Below are positions 26,135 to 35,411 of a DNA stretch of 64,000 nt, in pieces; positions within the stretch are counted from its first letter, which is position 1; each line of letters begins with the position of its first letter. Under the pieces are notes generated by a model, which saw only the letters and a list, made by a program, of their open reading frames with translations, was not told the DNA's origin and searched no databases. This DNA comes from Antarctobacter heliothermus (lineage in GTDB: Bacteria > Pseudomonadota > Alphaproteobacteria > Rhodobacterales > Rhodobacteraceae). The stretch lies in NCBI RefSeq assembly GCF_002237555.1, contig NZ_CP022540.1, positions 3,787,001-3,851,000 of the forward strand. Direction: 5' to 3'. Both the position numbers and the translations under genes were made by a program.

Positions 26135-26428
26135 ATGAGCACCCCCCAAATCGACAACGCCCAGATCGCCAAGGCGGCTTTTTTCCTCTGGCTGGATGAA
26201 GGCCGTCCCGCAGGTCAGGACCGCGATCACTGGTTCCGCGCCACCGAGGCGCTGAAAAACGCGGCTGCCGCCCCGGTCAAACCCGCCCGCAAGCCGCGCG
26301 CCAAAGCCGCTGCGAAACCTGCCGCCGCCCGCGCGACAGGTGCCGCCAAGCCAAAGGCATCCGCCAAGACAAAGGCGGCCACGAAACCCGCAGCCACCCG
26401 CAAACCCCGCAAACCAGCGGAGAATTGA
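26135..26428 (+). CDS. DUF2934-type protein with histone-H1-like Ala/Lys/Pro tail
   Basis: A 97-residue protein. Residues about 9-45 (IAKAAFFLWLDEGRPAGQDRDHWFRATEAL) match the DUF2934 pattern. The rest is almost only Ala, Lys, Pro, Arg and Thr in (K/R)-P-A-A repeats, like bacterial histone-H1-type tails (AlgP/HU-tail). Such tails bind DNA or other polyanions, so a nucleoid role is plausible but unproven. GGAG lies nine bases before the ATG. It stands alone with its own upstream region of 215 bases. Confidence 0.8.
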   Translation: MSTPQIDNAQIAKAAFFLWLDEGRPAGQDRDHWFRATEALKNAAAAPVKPARKPRAKAAAKPAAARATGAAKPKASAKTKAATKPAATRKPRKPAEN

Positions 26429-26481
26429 TCCGTCACTGCACGGTGGTCGGGCCCCGACCACCGCACCGCCGCCCTTCCTGA

Positions 26482-27648
26482 TCAGGACGCGACCGGCATC
26501 CGCCGTTCGACGATCTCTGCCCACCACGAACAGCCCGCCGGGATCGCCTCATCGTTGAAGTTGTACTCAGGGTGATGCACCATCGCGGTATCCCCGTTGC
26601 CGACCAAGATATAGGCCCCTGGCCGCTCTTCGAGCATAAAGGCGAAATCCTCCCCGCCCATGACCAGCGGTGCCTCATCGACTGCGCCCGACACGGCGCG
26701 CGCCACGTCGCGGGCAAATTCAGTCTGTTCGGGGTGGTTGACCATCACCGGATAGCCACGGTGGTAAGTCACCTCGGCGGTGCCACCGAAGGTCGCCGCC
26801 ACACCCGCCGACATTTCCTTGATCCGCTTCTCCGCAAGATCGCGCATAGCGGTCGACTGGGTGCGGACGGTCCCCTTCAGATGCACTCGCTGCGGGATCA
26901 CGTTGAACGCCTTGGACGAGGTTTCAAAGCTGGTGACAGAAACCACCACCTGATCCACCGGGTCCGCATTGCGCGATGCAATGGTCTGCAGCGCCAGCAC
27001 CAGAGAAGAGGCCATGACAGTGGTGTCGACCGTCTCATGCGGCTTGGCCGCGTGGCCGCCCAGCCCCTCGAGGGCGATTTCGAACTGGTCGGTGGCGGCA
27101 AAGAACGCGCCTTCACGGATGGCAAAGCTGCCCACCGGCTTGCCCGGCCAGTTGTGCATTCCGTACACTTCCTGAATGCCCCAACGGTCCATCATACCGT
27201 CATCGCACATTTCTTTGCCGCCGCCGCCGCCCTCTTCGGCGGGCTGAAAGATCACCACAACCGTCCCGTCGAAATTGCGCGTCTCTGACAGGTACTTGGT
27301 CGCGCCCAACAACATGGCCGTGTGACCGTCATGGCCGCACGCGTGCATTGCCCCATCGGTCTTGGAGGCATAGTCCAGCCCGGTCTGCTCATGGATCGGC
27401 AGTGCGTCCATGTCAGCGCGCAAACCGATCACTCGACCAGACCCGTTTTGACGCCCCTTGATCACCCCCACAACACCGGTGCGCCCGATGCCGGTCACGA
27501 CCTCGTCACAACCGAACTCCTTCAGCTTATCCGCTACCAATGCAGAGGTGCGGTGCGTCTCGAACAGGATTTCCGGGTTCTCGTGCAGGTCGCGCCGCCA
27601 AGCGGTGATTTCATCCTGCAATTCGGCAAAGCGATTTTTTACGGGCAT
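26482..27648 (-). CDS. M20 family amidohydrolase (hippurate/N-acyl-amino-acid hydrolase type)
   Basis: A 388-residue metallohydrolase of the M20D group. Motifs are WRRDLHENPE, GLRADMDALPI, HACGHDGHTAMLLGA, FQPAEEGGGGGKEM, GMHNWPGKPVGSF and VMGGEDFAFML. These hold the di-metal ligands and the catalytic Glu. Substrates in the family are N-acyl or N-benzoyl amino acids and related amides. The ATG at 27648 has AAAGGAAA upstream. It is on the strand opposite to the amino-alcohol operon and next to an FAD oxidoreductase and an ArgE-like gene, a possible amino-acid salvage group. Confidence 0.88.
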   Translation of the reverse strand: MPVKNRFAELQDEITAWRRDLHENPEILFETHRTSALVADKLKEFGCDEVVTGIGRTGVVGVIKGRQNGSGRVIGLRADMDALPIHEQTGLDYASKTDGAMHACGHDGHTAMLLGATKYLSETRNFDGTVVVIFQPAEEGGGGGKEMCDDGMMDRWGIQEVYGMHNWPGKPVGSFAIREGAFFAATDQFEIALEGLGGHAAKPHETVDTTVMASSLVLALQTIASRNADPVDQVVVSVTSFETSSKAFNVIPQRVHLKGTVRTQSTAMRDLAEKRIKEMSAGVAATFGGTAEVTYHRGYPVMVNHPEQTEFARDVARAVSGAVDEAPLVMGGEDFAFMLEERPGAYILVGNGDTAMVHHPEYNFNDEAIPAGCSWWAEIVERRMPVAS

Positions 27649-27829
27649 GGAGTTTCCTTTCCAGTTTCAGGTTTGACCCGCACTCCGCGCGCCCGGTTCG
27701 AATGGCGCGTCACATGCAAAGCGTGTCAGTCTATCAGATACAATGCGGCAAAGGCCGCCCCAAAGGTCAGTTGCCTTTTGGCAGAGAATACGCCTCGTAC
27801 CGACGGGTTCAAGACGACCGGTGCGGATT

Positions 27830-29173
27830 TCACAGGTTCGGCCCCGGGCGTAGGGGACTGCCGTCAAAAAAGCGACCAATGCGAAAACGGCTGAGATCAT
27901 GACCCGGGTCGCGGCCCGTGGCCAGATCCAGCGCCACGCGGCCAAAACCCGGCCCCGCGCCAAAGCCATGCCCGCACATGCCGGTGCAGACCGTCAGACC
28001 GGGCAACGCCTCCACCCGGTCCACCACGGGCACGACGTCGGGCAAGACATCAATCATCCCGCCCCACCCCGCTTGCATGTCGATGTGGCCAAGGTCAGGA
28101 AAATGTGTGCCGAACCGCTGCGTGATCTCGGCCAGTTTTGCCACGTTCGGCCCCGGGTCCAGAATGCGCATCCGTTCAAACGGGCTCTGCTCTGCCCCGC
28201 TCCAGTGACGTGGGGTCGAAAAGGCATCCGGCCAGTTGGCCGGTTGTGGGTGCCGCAAATGCACGTCGAATTCCCCAGACAGCGCCAACGGTAGATAGTG
28301 CCGCACATGGCGCAACGCATCGGGGCCAAGGAACAGTTCCGCAAAGGCGGACGGTGCCAAGGTATAGCCGCCATCGGCGCGCGGCCTGAAGGCAAGCCGA
28401 TCATCGACCGCCGCCGTGTCGACCACACGGCGCAGCGGTTGCGTCGCCATTGCCGTGGAACGCACCGAAAGCTGTGGAATATCTACGCCATGACGGCGCA
28501 GGAACAGCGACGACCACGCCCCGCCCGCCAGCACGACAGCGTTTGTCCTGATCCGCCCAGCCTCGGTGACTACGCCGGTGATCCGGCCCGCCTTGCGGTC
28601 CAACCCACGCGCGGCACATCGTTCGATGAGTGTGGCCCCCTCGGCGCGCGCCAACCGTGCAAGCTCTGGCACCGCTGCCCAAGGTTCCGCCACCATGTCG
28701 GTCGGTGTGTGCAACGCGCCCATCCACGCGGCGCGCGGATAGCCCAGATGCCGCAACATGGCCGTGCGCCCCAATATCTCGCTGGAAACGCCCAAACCGC
28801 GCGCCTCGCCCAGCCACGCCTCGAAAGCGCCAAGTTCACCCTCAGTGCGCGCAAGATAGGTGACCCCGGTGGTCCGTGTTCCTAGACGCCCTTGACAGGC
28901 CACGTCCAGATCGCGCCAAAGCGCCTGCGCCTCCAGCGCGATGGGGATCTCGGCCAGATCCCTGCCCTGCACGCGGATCCAACCCCAATTGCGTGAGCTT
29001 TGCTCTGCAGCGATCCGTCCCTTTTCCAGCAGAACGACCGAAAGCCCGCGCTGCGCTGCAAACATCGCGGTACTGACCCCGATCACGCCGCCGCCGATCA
29101 CAACCAGATCCGCCGCCTCGGGCAACGGCGCGTCAAATTCCACGGGTCCCGTGTCACGGAATGGAAAAATCAC
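27830..29173 (-). CDS. FAD-dependent amino-acid/amine oxidoreductase (DAO family)
   Basis: A 447-residue flavoprotein. The dinucleotide-binding motif VVIGGGVIGVSTAMFAAQRG lies about 20 residues from the start, followed by the DAO motif AAEQSSRNWGWIRVQGRD and the C-terminal FAD segment VCTGMCGHGFGAGPGFGRVALDLATG. No ATG fits the family start, so I propose the GTG at 29173, which has TTGGAG six bases upstream. The longer open frame (to 29236) would add residues with no family likeness. It probably oxidises a secondary amine or D-amino acid; the substrate is unknown. Confidence 0.85.
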   Translation of the reverse strand: MIFPFRDTGPVEFDAPLPEAADLVVIGGGVIGVSTAMFAAQRGLSVVLLEKGRIAAEQSSRNWGWIRVQGRDLAEIPIALEAQALWRDLDVACQGRLGTRTTGVTYLARTEGELGAFEAWLGEARGLGVSSEILGRTAMLRHLGYPRAAWMGALHTPTDMVAEPWAAVPELARLARAEGATLIERCAARGLDRKAGRITGVVTEAGRIRTNAVVLAGGAWSSLFLRRHGVDIPQLSVRSTAMATQPLRRVVDTAAVDDRLAFRPRADGGYTLAPSAFAELFLGPDALRHVRHYLPLALSGEFDVHLRHPQPANWPDAFSTPRHWSGAEQSPFERMRILDPGPNVAKLAEITQRFGTHFPDLGHIDMQAGWGGMIDVLPDVVPVVDRVEALPGLTVCTGMCGHGFGAGPGFGRVALDLATGRDPGHDLSRFRIGRFFDGSPLRPGPNL

Positions 29174-29354
29174 GGTATCTCCAAACTTGTCGAACGTCCG
29201 CCTGAAGCAGCGGAGCAAGTTGAGTATTTTAACCAAGAAGAAGGACTCGGAGCACGCTCGGAATTTTTCTTGGCAAAAATACTCCGGGGGTGAGGCCGGA
29301 GGCCGAGGGGTCTTGCTGCAAGCATTCCTGCGGCAGGACGTCCCCTTCGCCCTT

Positions 29355-30527
29355 TCAGCTTAGCCGCTCTAGTAAATTCTCCATGAACCTGTGGCCCTGC
29401 TGGAACTGCGCCAAAGTTATGTACTCATCCGGCTGGTGCGCCACATGGATGCTGCCGGGGCCGCACACCACCGCCTTGTAACCGGCCTGCTGAAAGTGGC
29501 TGGCCTCGGTGCCGTAGCTTACAAAATTCTCCGAATTGTCGCCGGTCAATGCGCGGACCAGCGCCTCGGCGGTGTTGTCGTTTTCGGGGGCAAATGGCGG
29601 CAATTCGAATTTTTCGATCAACTCAAAGCCGGTTCCGGGACGGATTTCCTGCATCGCGGCGTTCAGCTCTGCCATTTTGTCCGTCGTCAGGCGGCGCCAT
29701 TGGTCCAGCGACTCACCTGGAACAACGCGATAGCCAAGTCCAAACTCACAGTCCTTGGCACTGATGTTATGCGCGGTGCCGCCGTGGATCATGCCGACAT
29801 GGACATTTGTGTAGGGCGGATCGAACAAACCCGGCATGCCCGCAGGCTCTGCTGCTTGAAGATCGGCGTTCAGCTGGTTGGCCCAGTCGATCATTTTGGC
29901 CGCCCACATGATCGCGCTGACACCCGTGTGCAGCAAAGAACTGTGCACCTCAAAGCCGTGGACATGGACCCAGAAGTTCACTCCGCCCTTGTGGCCGGTG
30001 ACGGCCTTCATCATCGTCGGTTCCCCAACGATCACGTCCGAGGCGCGCGGGAGCCCCTGCATCGCCTCAATCAACGGCGGCGCGCCGGTGCAGCCAATTT
30101 CCTCATCGTAGGACAGCGCCAGTTGCAGCGGCCGCGAGACGCCCCGTTTTTGTGCCTCAACCAGCGTCCAGATCGCCAGCGCATCAAAGCCTTTCATGTC
30201 GGTGGTGCCGCGCCCGTACAGTTTGCCATCCTGTTCGGTCACAACAAACGGGTCGAAATTCCAATCCTGCCCGTCTACCGGCACCACGTCCGTATGACCC
30301 GACAGGATCACACCGCCCGTCTCTTGCGGTCCGACATGGGCGAAGATCGCCGCTTTTTGCGCGTCATCGGGTTTGACGTGGCGCTGTGCGTCGATCCCGT
30401 GACTGACCAGGTAGTCCTGCACCCAGTCGATCAGCGGCAGGTTGGTATCGCGGCTGACGGTGGGAAAGCTCACCAGTTTTTCCAGCAGCGCACGGGGGGA
30501 CAACACCTCGGGCAAGAGCAACCTCAT
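29355..30527 (-). CDS. argE: Acetylornithine deacetylase (ArgE-like, M20 family)
   Basis: A 390-residue M20A hydrolase. It shows LSGHTDVVPVDGQDW (metal His and catalytic Asp), YGRGTTDMKGFDAL, LSYDEEIGCTGA (catalytic Glu), the dimerisation-domain His in HGFEVHSSLLHTGVSAI, and a C-terminal SIHVAHQPDEYI. The gap between motifs and the length match ArgE, which frees ornithine from N-acetylornithine. Roseobacters often carry extra ArgE-like copies for other N-acyl amino acids, so the exact substrate is open. Start ATG at 30527; a TTG at 30548 is an alternative. Confidence 0.84.
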   Translation of the reverse strand: MRLLLPEVLSPRALLEKLVSFPTVSRDTNLPLIDWVQDYLVSHGIDAQRHVKPDDAQKAAIFAHVGPQETGGVILSGHTDVVPVDGQDWNFDPFVVTEQDGKLYGRGTTDMKGFDALAIWTLVEAQKRGVSRPLQLALSYDEEIGCTGAPPLIEAMQGLPRASDVIVGEPTMMKAVTGHKGGVNFWVHVHGFEVHSSLLHTGVSAIMWAAKMIDWANQLNADLQAAEPAGMPGLFDPPYTNVHVGMIHGGTAHNISAKDCEFGLGYRVVPGESLDQWRRLTTDKMAELNAAMQEIRPGTGFELIEKFELPPFAPENDNTAEALVRALTGDNSENFVSYGTEASHFQQAGYKAVVCGPGSIHVAHQPDEYITLAQFQQGHRFMENLLERLS

Positions 30528-30552
30528 TGTTTTACGGCGGGTGAACAATGCC

Positions 30553-31104
30553 TGTCATGGAAGCGTCAGGTCCGCAACCACCGGGTAGTGATCAGAGGGC
30601 CAGTCATCTACCCGCCTGCCTTGAATCGCCCAAGGACCGGCCAGAAGGGCCAGAACGGCCATCCTCAAGGTGCCAGAGATCCTATCAATCGGCCCCCTGC
30701 GGTTGAAGTGATAGCTGGTAGAGCCGGCAAGACAGCGCCTTCAAGTCTCCCATCACCAAAGCAGGCACACCACGAGACGCCACAGGGCGATATGGCCCAG
30801 AATCCGATAGGCCGGGGTTGCGTGCCAACGGCCTGTCGCGCGCCAGATTGGTGTTGCGTTCCCCGTCTGGGCCAATACCGACCATCACCTTGAAAGGCCA
30901 TCAGGTGGGCGTCCGCTTCCTTGAATACTGCCTCCAGCGCGTGTTACCGCGCCTCTCAGTCTGCCACGGACCGCGCTCACGGGTCAGGTGAATGAAATCC
31001 AAAGTGTGCGACCCGACCCACAGGCTATCCCGCGACCGTTCTTGCGGTACCGCAGGGGCCTGTCCGCATCCGATTGCCAGACCCAGAACAAGCGAAGCGC
31101 GCAT
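30553..31104 (-). pseudogene. Decayed endonuclease/exonuclease/phosphatase family gene
   Basis: Pieces of one protein appear in order but in different minus-strand frames: a start at 31104 with a GGGGGGG-type ribosome site and hydrophobic leader, then HTLDFIHLTRERGPWQTER, then (shifted) GIGPDGERNTNLARDRPLARNPG, GPYRPVASRGVPALVMGDLKAL and finally RRVDDWPSDHYPVVADLTLP ending at 30553. The start and end pieces are hallmarks of EEP-fold metal-dependent phosphatases (TRERGPW; SDHYPVVADL). Two or more frameshifts and stops separate them, and the middle, with its catalytic residues, is shortened. Probably a dead gene. Confidence 0.75.
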
Positions 31105-31518
31105 ACATCGCCCCCCCTTTGTCGTGAGAATGTCGCACAGCCCTTGTTCGTCAAACTGAGAGAAATAACAATCCGGACGCTCCGATGCGATCAAACGGCC
31201 CGGCGTGGCGGCGGTGTCCTAGTCGTCCGGCACAAGGCTGATATAGCCGTCGTCGTGGTTGGGCATCCCTACATGCATCTGAAAACTTGCCCTGCCGAGT
31301 TCAGCTATTGCTCTGTGCGTTCCAACGCTTTCCCGGCACATGGCGCTCAATGTCCCTGCGGATCGCATCCGTCGGACCAAACGGGAGGCTCGGGTGTCCG
31401 GACATTCGACCCGTCATGAACGGGTCGATCTCAAGGCAGGCATCGTCACGCTTGATCTACGGCAGGGCGCCATAACTATAGGTACAACACCCGCCTGACT
31501 GCCCTGTCCCCTTTGCGG
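31105..31518. other. Gap with only eroded coding-like fragments
   Basis: No intact gene. On the minus strand a 40-50 codon open stretch (about 31435-31300; EIDPFMTGRMSG through IERHVPGKRW) and a short open end (MHVGMPNHDDGYISLVPDD, stop at 31218) look coding but lie in different frames and lack a complete start. They may be remains of one more lost gene upstream of the decayed phosphatase. I cannot name it. Confidence 0.45.
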
Positions 31519-33363
31519 TCAGTACCCGCTGTCGGTGGTGAGCACCATGTGGCCCGGGCTGACCTCTTCGTAGACCGAAGGCTCTGGCTCATAGTCAACC
31601 GAGTGGATCGGCGATGGGATCGGCTTGAAGTTCAGATCCTTTTCCGATTTGCGGCGGCGGGGATCGGCGATTGGCACTGCCTTCATCAACGCCTGTGTGT
31701 AGGGATGGCGCGGGTCTTCGAACACCGCGCGGCGCGGGCCCAGCTCGACGATCCGCCCCAAATACATAACGCCGACATTGTGGCTGACCCGTTCGACAAC
31801 GGCCATGTCGTGACTGATGAACAAATAACCCAGCCCCATGTCCACTTGTAGTTCCATCATCAGGTTGATCACCTGCGCCTGAACCGACACGTCCAGCGCG
31901 CTGACGGCCTCATCCGCGACAATCAACCGGGGTCGCAGCGCAAGGGCGCGGGCAATGGCAATCCGCTGGCGTTGCCCGCCCGACAGTTCATGCGGGTAGC
32001 GGCGCATGAAACTGCGCGGCAGTTCGACCCTGTCAAACAAACCAGCGACGTTGTCCATCACGGCGCTGCCGGATTCGAGCCCGTAGTTGTGGATCGGCTC
32101 TGCCACCTGATCCGCCAACTGGATCTGCGGGTTCAGTGACGCAAACGGGTCCTGAAAAATCATCTGCATGTCGCGCCGCGCCTCGCGCAGAGCACCCTGC
32201 GACAGACCCATGATGTCCGTGCCATCCAGATCGACCTTGCCCATGAGCGGTTCGACCAGCCGCAGGATCGACCGTCCGGCGGTGGATTTTCCGCAACCGG
32301 ACTCTCCCACCAGGCTCAGCGTCTGGCCCTTGTTCACGGTAAAGGACAAGTCCTCAACCGCGTGGACATTGGCCACCGTGCGGCGAAAGAAACCGCCCTT
32401 GACTGGAAAGCGCGTGGTCAGCCCCTCAACCGTCAGCAAACGTTCATTCGTGCCGGAGATCGGTTTTACCTGCTGGTTGTCGTGGCCGACCAATTTCATC
32501 GGTTCGGGCAGGTCGGTGCCGGTCATCTCTCCCAGTTTGGGGACCGCCGCCAGCAGCGCCTTGGTATAGGGGTGCTGAGGGTTCTCAAAGATCTCTTCGA
32601 CAGTGCCCTCTTCGACCTTGTTGCCGCGGAACATGACCACAACCCGGTCTGCCATCTGGGCGACCACAGCCATGTCATGGGTAATAAACATCACCGCCGT
32701 GCCGGTTTCCCGTTTCAGCCGGTCCATCAGGGCGAGGATCTCTGCCTGAATGGTCACGTCCAATGCAGTGGTCGGCTCATCCGCGATCAGCAGGCGCGGC
32801 TTGCAGGCCATGGCCATCGCAATCACCACACGTTGCCGCATCCCGCCCGACAGTTCGTGCGGATACTGGGTCAACCGGCGTTCAGGTTCCGGGATGCGCA
32901 CCTCGCGCAGCAATTCGATGGCGCGCGCATCGGCCTGTTTGCGAGACATGCCGCGGTGCACGCGCAACCCCTCTGTCAACTGCTTGCCGACGGTAAAGAC
33001 CGGATTTAGCGCCGTCATCGGCTCTTGAAAGATCATGCCGATCTCATTGCCGCGAATGTCACGCATGTGGCGCTGGTCCATCGTGCGAAGATCGACAGAT
33101 CCGCCGTCCTTGCGGTCGAAAAGCAACTGGCCGCCTGCGATGTCGCCGCCGCCGTATTCCACCAGCCGCATCAGCGCCAGTGAGGACACGGACTTGCCAG
33201 AGCCGGACTCTCCAACCACGCACACTGTTTCGCCCGGTCCGATGTCAAAACTCACATCCTCGACCCCCACCACAGGGCCGTCCTTGGTCTGAAACTCGAC
33301 CCGCAATTTTTCGATCCGGGCGATCGGTCCCTTGGTGGCTGTGTCAGGTGCCGTATCCAGCAT
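31519..33363 (-). CDS. Dipeptide/oligopeptide ABC transporter, fused two-domain ATPase
   Basis: A 614-residue protein with two complete ATPase domains of the DppD and DppF type in one chain. Domain 1 has Walker A GESGSGKS (51-58), signature LSGGMRQRV and Walker B LLIADEPTTALD. Domain 2 has GESGCGKS (353-360), LSGGQRQRI and LIVADEAVSALD. Each is followed by an oligopeptide-type tail (NPQHPYTKALLAAVP; DPRHPYTQALMKAVP). In domain 2 Walker B ends DEA instead of DEP, a common change. Same layout as GsiA/YejF fused ATPases. It is divergent from the binding protein and permeases. Confidence 0.9.
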   Translation of the reverse strand: MLDTAPDTATKGPIARIEKLRVEFQTKDGPVVGVEDVSFDIGPGETVCVVGESGSGKSVSSLALMRLVEYGGGDIAGGQLLFDRKDGGSVDLRTMDQRHMRDIRGNEIGMIFQEPMTALNPVFTVGKQLTEGLRVHRGMSRKQADARAIELLREVRIPEPERRLTQYPHELSGGMRQRVVIAMAMACKPRLLIADEPTTALDVTIQAEILALMDRLKRETGTAVMFITHDMAVVAQMADRVVVMFRGNKVEEGTVEEIFENPQHPYTKALLAAVPKLGEMTGTDLPEPMKLVGHDNQQVKPISGTNERLLTVEGLTTRFPVKGGFFRRTVANVHAVEDLSFTVNKGQTLSLVGESGCGKSTAGRSILRLVEPLMGKVDLDGTDIMGLSQGALREARRDMQMIFQDPFASLNPQIQLADQVAEPIHNYGLESGSAVMDNVAGLFDRVELPRSFMRRYPHELSGGQRQRIAIARALALRPRLIVADEAVSALDVSVQAQVINLMMELQVDMGLGYLFISHDMAVVERVSHNVGVMYLGRIVELGPRRAVFEDPRHPYTQALMKAVPIADPRRRKSEKDLNFKPIPSPIHSVDYEPEPSVYEEVSPGHMVLTTDSGY

Positions 33364-33532
33364 GTCGCGTGCTCCCCAGCTTCTGGAAACCCGAGGCTAT
33401 GGGCTGTGTACGCGCCCTGTAAAGGCCCACTGTGCTTTTACGTTAGGCAACGCTTGCATTTTGTGCATCTTCTGCTTCGATGGGGATGGAGTGGGTTCTC
33501 CGGCGCATCGTTGAAAGATCAGCGGTTGCATT

Positions 33533-33548
33533 GCACGCGGTAGCGTGC
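33533..33548. promoter_or_regulatory. Palindrome upstream of peptide-binding-protein gene, possible operator
   Basis: A perfect 6-bp inverted repeat (GCACGC and GCGTGC around GGTA) lies 68 bases before the binding-protein start, in the 252-base divergent region between the two halves of the peptide transporter. A TTGCAT overlaps its left edge. It may be an operator; nothing shows which protein would bind. Confidence 0.35.
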
Positions 33549-33615
33549 CGATTATCCCACCATAAACAAAGGGACCGGAGGAGACAGCCAGTCCCGCCCA
33601 ACATGGAGTGACACA

Positions 33616-35313
33616 ATGAAACTCAAGTCTCTATTGCTTGGGGCCGCTGCTGCAATGGCGCTGGCCCCCGCCGCCTTTGCCGAGCGCGCCTCGGACGGCG
33701 AGGTCAAGATCCTGTATTGGCAAGCTCCGTCGATTCTGAACCCGTTCCTGTCCGGCGGCACAAAAGACACCGAAGCCTCTTCTTTGATTGTCGAACCGCT
33801 GGCCCGCTACAATGAAACCGGCACGCTGGTTCCCTGGCTGGTCGACGAGGTTCCCTCCGTCGCAAATGGCGGCGTAAGCGAGGATCTGACACAGATCACA
33901 TGGAAGCTCACACCAGGGCTGCTGTGGTCTGATGGTTCTCCCGTTACTTCGGCAGATGTGAAATTCACTTACGAATACTGCACCCACCCCGAAGGCGGCT
34001 GTGCGCAACTGACCAAATTCGAAGGCGTGACATCGGTCGAGACACCGGATGACCTGACCATCGTGGTCACATTCGACGTGCCGACCCCGAACCCCTATGG
34101 TCCCTTTGTCGGCAACGAAAGCCCGATCCTGCAAAAGGCCCAGTTTGAGAGCTGTACCGGCGCGGCGGCCTCGACCTGCACCGAACAAAACTTCAACCCC
34201 ATTGGCACCGGCCCGTTTGTTGTCACCGAGTTCAAGACGAACGACGTGATCACCATGGTCGCCAACACCAACTACCGCGATCCGGCAAAACCCGCCTTTG
34301 CCAGCCTCACCCTGAAGGGCGGCGGCACGGCTGCGGCGGCTGGTACGGCCGTGATGGAAACCGGCGAATTCGACTACGCTTGGAACCTGCAACTGGCCCC
34401 CGACGTCATCGCCAAGATGGAAGAAGGCGGCAAGGGTGTGCCGGTCGCAGGCTTTGGCCCGCTGTTGGAACGCATCATGCTGAACAACACCAATCCCGAT
34501 CCGGCGCTTGGCCCGGACGAGCGGTCGGTGATCCGTCCGCATCCGTTCCTGTCGGACCCCGCCGTCTACAAGGCGATGTCGATGGCCATCGACCGTCCGC
34601 TGCTGGTTGAGGTTGGCTATGGCCAGGCCGGCCGCGTGTCCTGTTCCTGGGTACCCGCGCCTGCGGCCTTTGCCGTCGACATCGAAGGCTGCGACGTGCA
34701 GGACATCGATGGTGCCAACAAGATGTTGGATGACGCCGGAATCGTCGACACTGACGGTGACGGTATCCGCGAAAAAGATGGCGTTCCGCTGTCCATCGTC
34801 TACCAGTCGTCTGTTAACGCCGTCCGTCAGGACTTTCAGGCGCTGATCAAGGATTGGTGGGAGCAGATCGGCATGGAAGTCGAACTGCGCGCAATCGACT
34901 CTTCGGTCTTCTTCGGTGGCGATGCGGGCAGCCCAGACACTTTCCAAAAGTTCTATGCCGACGTCGAAATGTACGCCAACACCTTCAACGGCACCGACCC
35001 GCAGGCCTATCTGGGCAACGGTCTTTGCGACAAGGCACCGCGTCCCGCAACCCAGTGGCAGGGTGAGAACATCAGCCGCTTCTGCGACGAAGAGTATGAC
35101 GCCCTGCACAAGGAACTGTCCGAAACCGCCGACATGGCAGAGCGTTCGCGCATCGGTAAGGAACTGTCGCGCATGGCGTTCGAGCGTGGGTCGATGATCC
35201 CGCTGGTGCACCGTGGCCGTCTTTCGGCGCACTCCAACAGCCTGGGCGGCGTCAAGCTGAACGTCTGGGACTCTGAACTGTGGAACGTCGCCGACTGGTA
35301 TCGGATGGACTGA
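33616..35313 (+). CDS. Peptide ABC transporter substrate-binding protein
   Basis: A 565-residue periplasmic binding protein (SBP family 5, DppA/OppA class) with a signal peptide (KLKSLLLGAAAAMALAPAAFA, cleavage before ERAS). The signature WKLTPGLLWSDGSPVTSADVKFTYEY and NPIGTGPFVVTEF are typical. Four to six Cys residues in the mature part could form disulfides. It lies ahead of two permease genes; two hairpins after its stop (35325-35373) likely favour its expression. Ligands could be peptides, opines or other compounds; not fixed by sequence. Confidence 0.9.
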   Translation: MKLKSLLLGAAAAMALAPAAFAERASDGEVKILYWQAPSILNPFLSGGTKDTEASSLIVEPLARYNETGTLVPWLVDEVPSVANGGVSEDLTQITWKLTPGLLWSDGSPVTSADVKFTYEYCTHPEGGCAQLTKFEGVTSVETPDDLTIVVTFDVPTPNPYGPFVGNESPILQKAQFESCTGAAASTCTEQNFNPIGTGPFVVTEFKTNDVITMVANTNYRDPAKPAFASLTLKGGGTAAAAGTAVMETGEFDYAWNLQLAPDVIAKMEEGGKGVPVAGFGPLLERIMLNNTNPDPALGPDERSVIRPHPFLSDPAVYKAMSMAIDRPLLVEVGYGQAGRVSCSWVPAPAAFAVDIEGCDVQDIDGANKMLDDAGIVDTDGDGIREKDGVPLSIVYQSSVNAVRQDFQALIKDWWEQIGMEVELRAIDSSVFFGGDAGSPDTFQKFYADVEMYANTFNGTDPQAYLGNGLCDKAPRPATQWQGENISRFCDEEYDALHKELSETADMAERSRIGKELSRMAFERGSMIPLVHRGRLSAHSNSLGGVKLNVWDSELWNVADWYRMD

Positions 35314-35324
35314 TCCTGTGAACC

Positions 35325-35373
35325 GGGGCGCACGCTGCGCCCCGCCCGCAGGCCGGGTATGATCACGGCCTGC
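35325..35373 (+). other. Two hairpins between peptide-binding-protein and permease genes
   Basis: An 8-bp stem (35325-35332 with 35336-35343) and a 7-bp stem (35348-35354 with 35367-35373) follow the binding-protein stop. No T run follows, so they look like mRNA-stabilising or attenuating structures rather than a terminator. Confidence 0.6.
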
Positions 35374-35411
35374 CCCCCTCGGCCCCCGTGCCGCAATAAA
35401 TTGAGGCGCCG

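Noticed and set aside
29391..30893. 500-codon plus-strand frame across the argE-like gene and decayed phosphatase
   Set aside because: Antisense to a clear M20 enzyme; composition is not protein-like.
30988..31419. 143-codon plus-strand frame in the gap beside the decayed phosphatase
   Set aside because: No ribosome site or family likeness; it overlaps minus-strand fragments that look more coding.
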